This document shows, piece after piece, positions 7,189 to 9,215 of a stretch of DNA of 9,215 bases. The first letter of the stretch is position 1; every line of letters begins with the position of its first letter. The notes beneath the pieces were generated by a model. It was not told where the DNA came from, searched no databases, and worked only from the letters and a program-made list of their open reading frames with translations. The position numbers and the translations under genes were made by a program. This DNA comes from Xanthobacteraceae bacterium (GTDB lineage: Bacteria; Pseudomonadota; Alphaproteobacteria; Rhizobiales; Xanthobacteraceae): positions 1-9,215 of the forward strand of contig JAUSIF010000019.1 in assembly GCA_030648135.1 (NCBI GenBank), read 5' to 3'.

Positions 7189-7962
7189 TCATGCGTGATC
7201 CACAACCCGCGCCAGCACGAGCACGTCGACGTTTGCGGCACCGGCGCGGCGCAGCGCCCGCGCGCAGGCGTCCGCCGTGGCACCCGAGGTCAACACGTCG
7301 TCGACGACGATGAACCGGCGTCCCTTGACGTCGATGCGGGCCTGTTTCGGTACGCGGAAGGCGCCCTCAACATTGCGCGCGCGCTCGGCCCGCCCCATTC
7401 CGACCTGAGGCGGTGTCGCCCGCACGCGGGTGAGCACGTGATCGGCGACGCAAACGCCGGCGATCGCTGAAATGGCGTGGGCAAGCGCGGCCGACTGATT
7501 GAAACGCCGTTGCCACAGCCTGGTCCAATGCAGCGGGACCGGAACGAGACCGTCAGCGTCGGCGAGAAGCTCGGCGCCTGCCCGCGCCATCCAGCGTCCG
7601 AGCGGCCGGGCGAGGTCGAGCCGGTCGCCGTATTTCAAGAGCTGTACCAGATCGCGCGCCACGTCGCTGTAACGCGCCACGGCGCGGGCACGTTCATAGG
7701 CCGGCGGATCGGCGAACGCGGCGAGGGAAAGCAACGGCCCACCCGGATCGTGCGGAAATGGCGTGCCGAGGCGCTCGCAGAACGGCCGCGCGATGAAGCC
7801 CATCTGCGCCCAGCAAGCGGGACAAAGCCCGCCCGCGGCACCCACTGGCTTGCGGCAGGCAAGACAGGTCGGCGGCAGAACGACGTCGACCAACACGCGC
7901 GCCGTGCCGGCGAGGAACCGGGCGATGCGGGAAGGCTCATGGACAGCCTCGGCCGAGATCAT
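7189..7962 (-). CDS. comF: ComF family protein (amidophosphoribosyltransferase-like, zinc-ribbon N-terminus)
   Basis: A 257-aa ComF-type protein. An N-terminal zinc-ribbon region has CLAC (33-36), CPAC (47-50) and Cys62, preceded by the usual LVDVVLPPTC (24-33). The central region holds YSDVARDLVQLLKYGDRLDL (98-117), a ComF signature, and PVPLHWTRLWQRRFNQSAAL (141-160). The C-terminal phosphoribosyltransferase fold shows the PRPP-binding loop FIVVDDVLTSGAT (217-229). In naturally transformable Gram-positives ComF helps take up single-stranded DNA; in most proteobacteria, as here, it lies away from other competence genes and its role is unclear (DNA uptake or recombination-linked). The ATG at 7962 has no clear Shine-Dalgarno. 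It is first gene of the minus-strand unit comF-nitrilase-DUF1178 and is divergent from the NDUFAF5-like gene. The glutaredoxin gene I would expect next is absent. Confidence 0.92.
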   Translation of the reverse strand: MISAEAVHEPSRIARFLAGTARVLVDVVLPPTCLACRKPVGAAGGLCPACWAQMGFIARPFCERLGTPFPHDPGGPLLSLAAFADPPAYERARAVARYSDVARDLVQLLKYGDRLDLARPLGRWMARAGAELLADADGLVPVPLHWTRLWQRRFNQSAALAHAISAIAGVCVADHVLTRVRATPPQVGMGRAERARNVEGAFRVPKQARIDVKGRRFIVVDDVLTSGATADACARALRRAGAANVDVLVLARVVDHA

Positions 7963-8028
7963 GAGGCGAGGCTAGCGCCGGAGCGTCGGCAATGCCACGT
8001 TCTTGAAATCAGACGAGCAGAACCGGTC
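7963..8028. promoter_or_regulatory. Divergent gap between comF and the NDUFAF5-like gene
   Basis: Sixty-six bases separate two genes transcribed away from each other, so promoters for both should lie in or near it. The only AT-richer patch is TTCTTGAAATC at about 8000-8010. No convincing promoter pair or operator repeat can be read by eye, and part of the promoters may lie in the 5' coding sequences. Confidence 0.3.
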
Positions 8029-8940
8029 ATGACCGCCCCTCCCCGCCTGTTCGACCGCGCGCTGCTGCGCGCGCGCAGGCTGCGTGCCGTCGCACGGGGG
8101 GCGGAGACATTCCTGCTCGACCGGATCGCACAGGATCTCACCGAGCGGCTGCAAACGGTGACCCGGCGTTTCGCGCTCGCGCTCGATCTCGGGACGCCGG
8201 GAGAGAGCTTGCGGCGAGCGCTCGCCGGCCGCGGACAGATCGAAACGCTCATCGCCTGCGAGCCGTTCGCGGACTTGCGCGATGCCGCAGCCGGCCCCCG
8301 CGTCGCCGCCGACGAGGAGGCGCTGCCGTTCGCCAATGAGACCTTCGATCTCGTCGTATCGGCGCTTTCGTTGCAATGGGTGAACGACCTCCCCGGCACG
8401 CTCGCGCAGATCTGCCGGGCGCTGAAGCCCGACGGCCTCCTGCTCGCGGCGCTTCCGGGAGGCGACACGCTGACCGAGCTCCGGCAATGCCTTGCCCTCG
8501 CCGAGGACGAGATCGAGGGCGGAGCCTCGCCGCGCGTCGCCCCCTTCGTCGAGGTGCGCGCGCTCGGCTCGCTCCTGCAGCGCGCGGGCTTCGCCTTGCC
8601 GGTTACCGATGTCGACCGCCTGACCGTGCGCTATGCGAGTATGATCGATCTCCTCCGCGATCTGCGCCGCATGGGGGCGACCAATGCGCTGATCGAGCGC
8701 CGTCGCACGCCGCTTCTGCGCGCGACGCTTGCCCGCGCCGCGGCGCTCTATGCCGAGCGTTTCGCCGACCCGGACGGGCGTTTGCGCGCCACCTTCGACG
8801 TGCTGTGGATTTCGGGCTGGGCCCCGCACGCGAGCCAGCAGAAACCGCTCAAGCCCGGCTCGGCGAAGATGCGGCTCGCCGACGCGCTCGGTACGCGCGA
8901 GCGTTCCGCCGGCGAGAAGGCCGGCCCGCGCAACAACTGA
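8029..8940 (+). CDS. Methyltransferase-fold protein, BioC-like, homologue of mitochondrial NDUFAF5
   Basis: A 303-aa class I SAM methyltransferase-fold protein. The N-terminus LFDRALLRARRLRAV (7-21) and ETFLLDRIAQDLTERL (26-41), then SALSLQWVNDLPGTLAQI (111-128), LKPDGLLLAALPGGDTLTEL (132-151) and GWAPHASQQKPLKPGSA (263-279) match the NDUFAF5 family of complex I assembly factors. The human member hydroxylates an arginine of the NDUFS7 (NuoB-type) subunit; an equivalent role here is an inference, and many databases label these as BioC-like or 'SAM-dependent methyltransferase'. Motif I reads ALDLGTPGES (51-60), not the usual DxGCGxG, so SAM binding may be atypical. ATG 8029 is chosen because homology begins there; the frame is open upstream to 7477, but that part lies antisense within comF. 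The Shine-Dalgarno is weak. It converges on the pilin gene with 4 bp between stops, leaving no room for a terminator. Confidence 0.87.
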   Translation: MTAPPRLFDRALLRARRLRAVARGAETFLLDRIAQDLTERLQTVTRRFALALDLGTPGESLRRALAGRGQIETLIACEPFADLRDAAAGPRVAADEEALPFANETFDLVVSALSLQWVNDLPGTLAQICRALKPDGLLLAALPGGDTLTELRQCLALAEDEIEGGASPRVAPFVEVRALGSLLQRAGFALPVTDVDRLTVRYASMIDLLRDLRRMGATNALIERRRTPLLRATLARAAALYAERFADPDGRLRATFDVLWISGWAPHASQQKPLKPGSAKMRLADALGTRERSAGEKAGPRNN

Positions 8941-8944
8941 ATGC

Positions 8945-9136
8945 TCAACTGGGATAGGCGTCCAGAATCTTCTGGTAGAGATTGTCGCGCAGGTTGGAGC
9001 CGACCGTCACGACGACCGAGGCGATGGCAACGGCGATGCCGGAGGCGAGCAGCGCATATTCGATTGCCGTGGTTCCCCGCTCATCGCGGAGAAACCGTTC
9101 TACACCGATCCGGAGGCGCGTGGCCGTTGGCTGCAT
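8945..9136 (-). CDS. Flp/Fap-type IVb prepilin
   Basis: A 63-aa prepilin of the Flp family, which forms thin adhesive fibres secreted by Tad machinery. A short charged leader (1-21, ending FLRDERG) precedes TTAIEYALLASGIAVAIAS. By family rule the prepilin peptidase would cut after Gly21, giving a mature peptide of 42 residues starting TTAIEY, with the conserved Glu at mature position 5 (residue 26) and Tyr at 6. The hydrophobic helix spans about 28-45 and is followed by a short tail, SNLRDNLYQKILDAYPS, like other Flp pilins. The start at 9136 has AGGAG with a 6-base spacer; an ATG at 9157 adds seven residues but has no such site and overlaps the upstream stop. No tad, cpaA or rcp gene is visible nearby, so the gene is isolated here. 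It follows the MutT-like gene and may share its transcript. Confidence 0.88.
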   Translation of the reverse strand: MQPTATRLRIGVERFLRDERGTTAIEYALLASGIAVAIASVVVTVGSNLRDNLYQKILDAYPS

Positions 9137-9142
9137 CGTTTG

Positions 9143-9147
9143 CTCCT
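9143..9147 (-). promoter_or_regulatory. Ribosome binding site of the Flp pilin gene
   Basis: AGGAG on the minus strand, six bases before the ATG at 9136. It favours the 63-residue product over the 70-residue one starting at 9157. Confidence 0.6.
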
Positions 9148-9153
9148 CGCCCA

Positions 9154-9215
9154 TCATGTGCCGGGCGCAGAAAGAAGTTCCACCAGGTGCGGGATCAAGG
9201 GTTCGTCGGCGGGCG
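9154..9215 (-). CDS. C-terminal end of an upstream gene, possibly MutT/NUDIX hydrolase
   Basis: Nineteen codons plus a TGA at 9156-9154 run in from the right edge and read PADEPLIPHLVELLSAPGT. The other two minus-strand frames look less like protein. The PADxPLIPxL pattern near a C-terminus recalls alphaproteobacterial MutT-type 8-oxo-dGTP diphosphatases, which often neighbour this NDUFAF5-like gene (argJ-mutT-methyltransferase); this is recognition from memory of a very short tail and not proof. The NUDIX box would lie outside the window. The stop lies 17 bp before the pilin ATG at 9136 and would overlap the alternative ATG at 9157 as ATGA. Confidence 0.4.
   Translation of the reverse strand, partial: PADEPLIPHLVELLSAPGT

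Noticed and set aside
7477..8028. 184-codon upstream extension of the NDUFAF5-like gene
   Set aside because: It is antisense to the conserved comF coding sequence and shows no similarity to the family, whose homology begins at the ATG at 8029.
8065..8078. 14-bp perfect palindrome CTGCGCGCGCGCAG
   Set aside because: It lies in the coding part of the NDUFAF5-like gene encoding LLRAR-type residues and is explained by GC-rich codon choice; no partner site was seen.
1..9215. Search by eye for tRNA, rRNA, CRISPR repeats, IS ends, att sites, riboswitches or a defence system
   Set aside because: No cloverleaf, spaced direct repeats, terminal inverted repeats, integrase or transposase frames, or known defence domains were found; gene density is high and gaps are short.

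Overview
The window looks like core chromosome of a GC-rich alphaproteobacterium, probably Hyphomicrobiales (Rhizobiales) or a close relative. This rests on high GC, strong third-position GC, protein sequences that read as alphaproteobacterial, and the familiar order prfA-ptsP-lysC next to a divergent ubiG, followed by a DUF1178/nitrilase/comF block and a BioC/NDUFAF5-like methyltransferase. I see no rRNA, tRNA, CRISPR array, insertion sequence, integrase or prophage gene.

Layout, left to right. (1) Bases 1-4012, minus strand, transcribed lysC -> ptsP -> prfA: aspartate kinase, then the PEP-phosphotransferase of the nitrogen PTS (EI-Ntr), then the N-terminal third of peptide release factor 1, which runs off the left edge. 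A 136-bp gap with a small perfect hairpin separates lysC from ptsP; ptsP and prfA are 9 bp apart and in the same reading frame. (2) Bases 4132-5816, plus strand: ubiG (ubiquinone O-methyltransferase) and a 10-helix EamA-type transporter, probably co-transcribed. (3) Bases 5833-7962, minus strand, transcribed comF -> nitrilase -> DUF1178: a phosphoribosyltransferase-like ComF protein, a NIT1-type amidase that starts at TTG, and a zinc-ribbon DUF1178 protein whose ATG overlaps the nitrilase stop. (4) Bases 8029-8940, plus strand: a methyltransferase-fold protein related to mitochondrial NDUFAF5. (5) Bases 8945-9215, minus strand: a tiny Flp-type IVb prepilin and the last 19 codons of an upstream gene that resembles the tail of a MutT/NUDIX protein.

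Most genes are housekeeping: amino-acid biosynthesis entry (LysC), nitrogen/carbon signalling (PtsP), translation termination (RF1), quinone synthesis (UbiG), probable metabolite repair (nitrilase) and possibly complex I maturation (NDUFAF5 homologue). The window does not contain an evident new multi-gene system. The points most worth a second look are the isolated Flp pilin gene lodged between housekeeping genes, the apparent absence of the glutaredoxin gene expected between comF and the nitrilase, the degenerate SAM-binding motif in the NDUFAF5-like protein, the TTG start of the nitrilase, and the fact that all ten visible stop codons are TGA.
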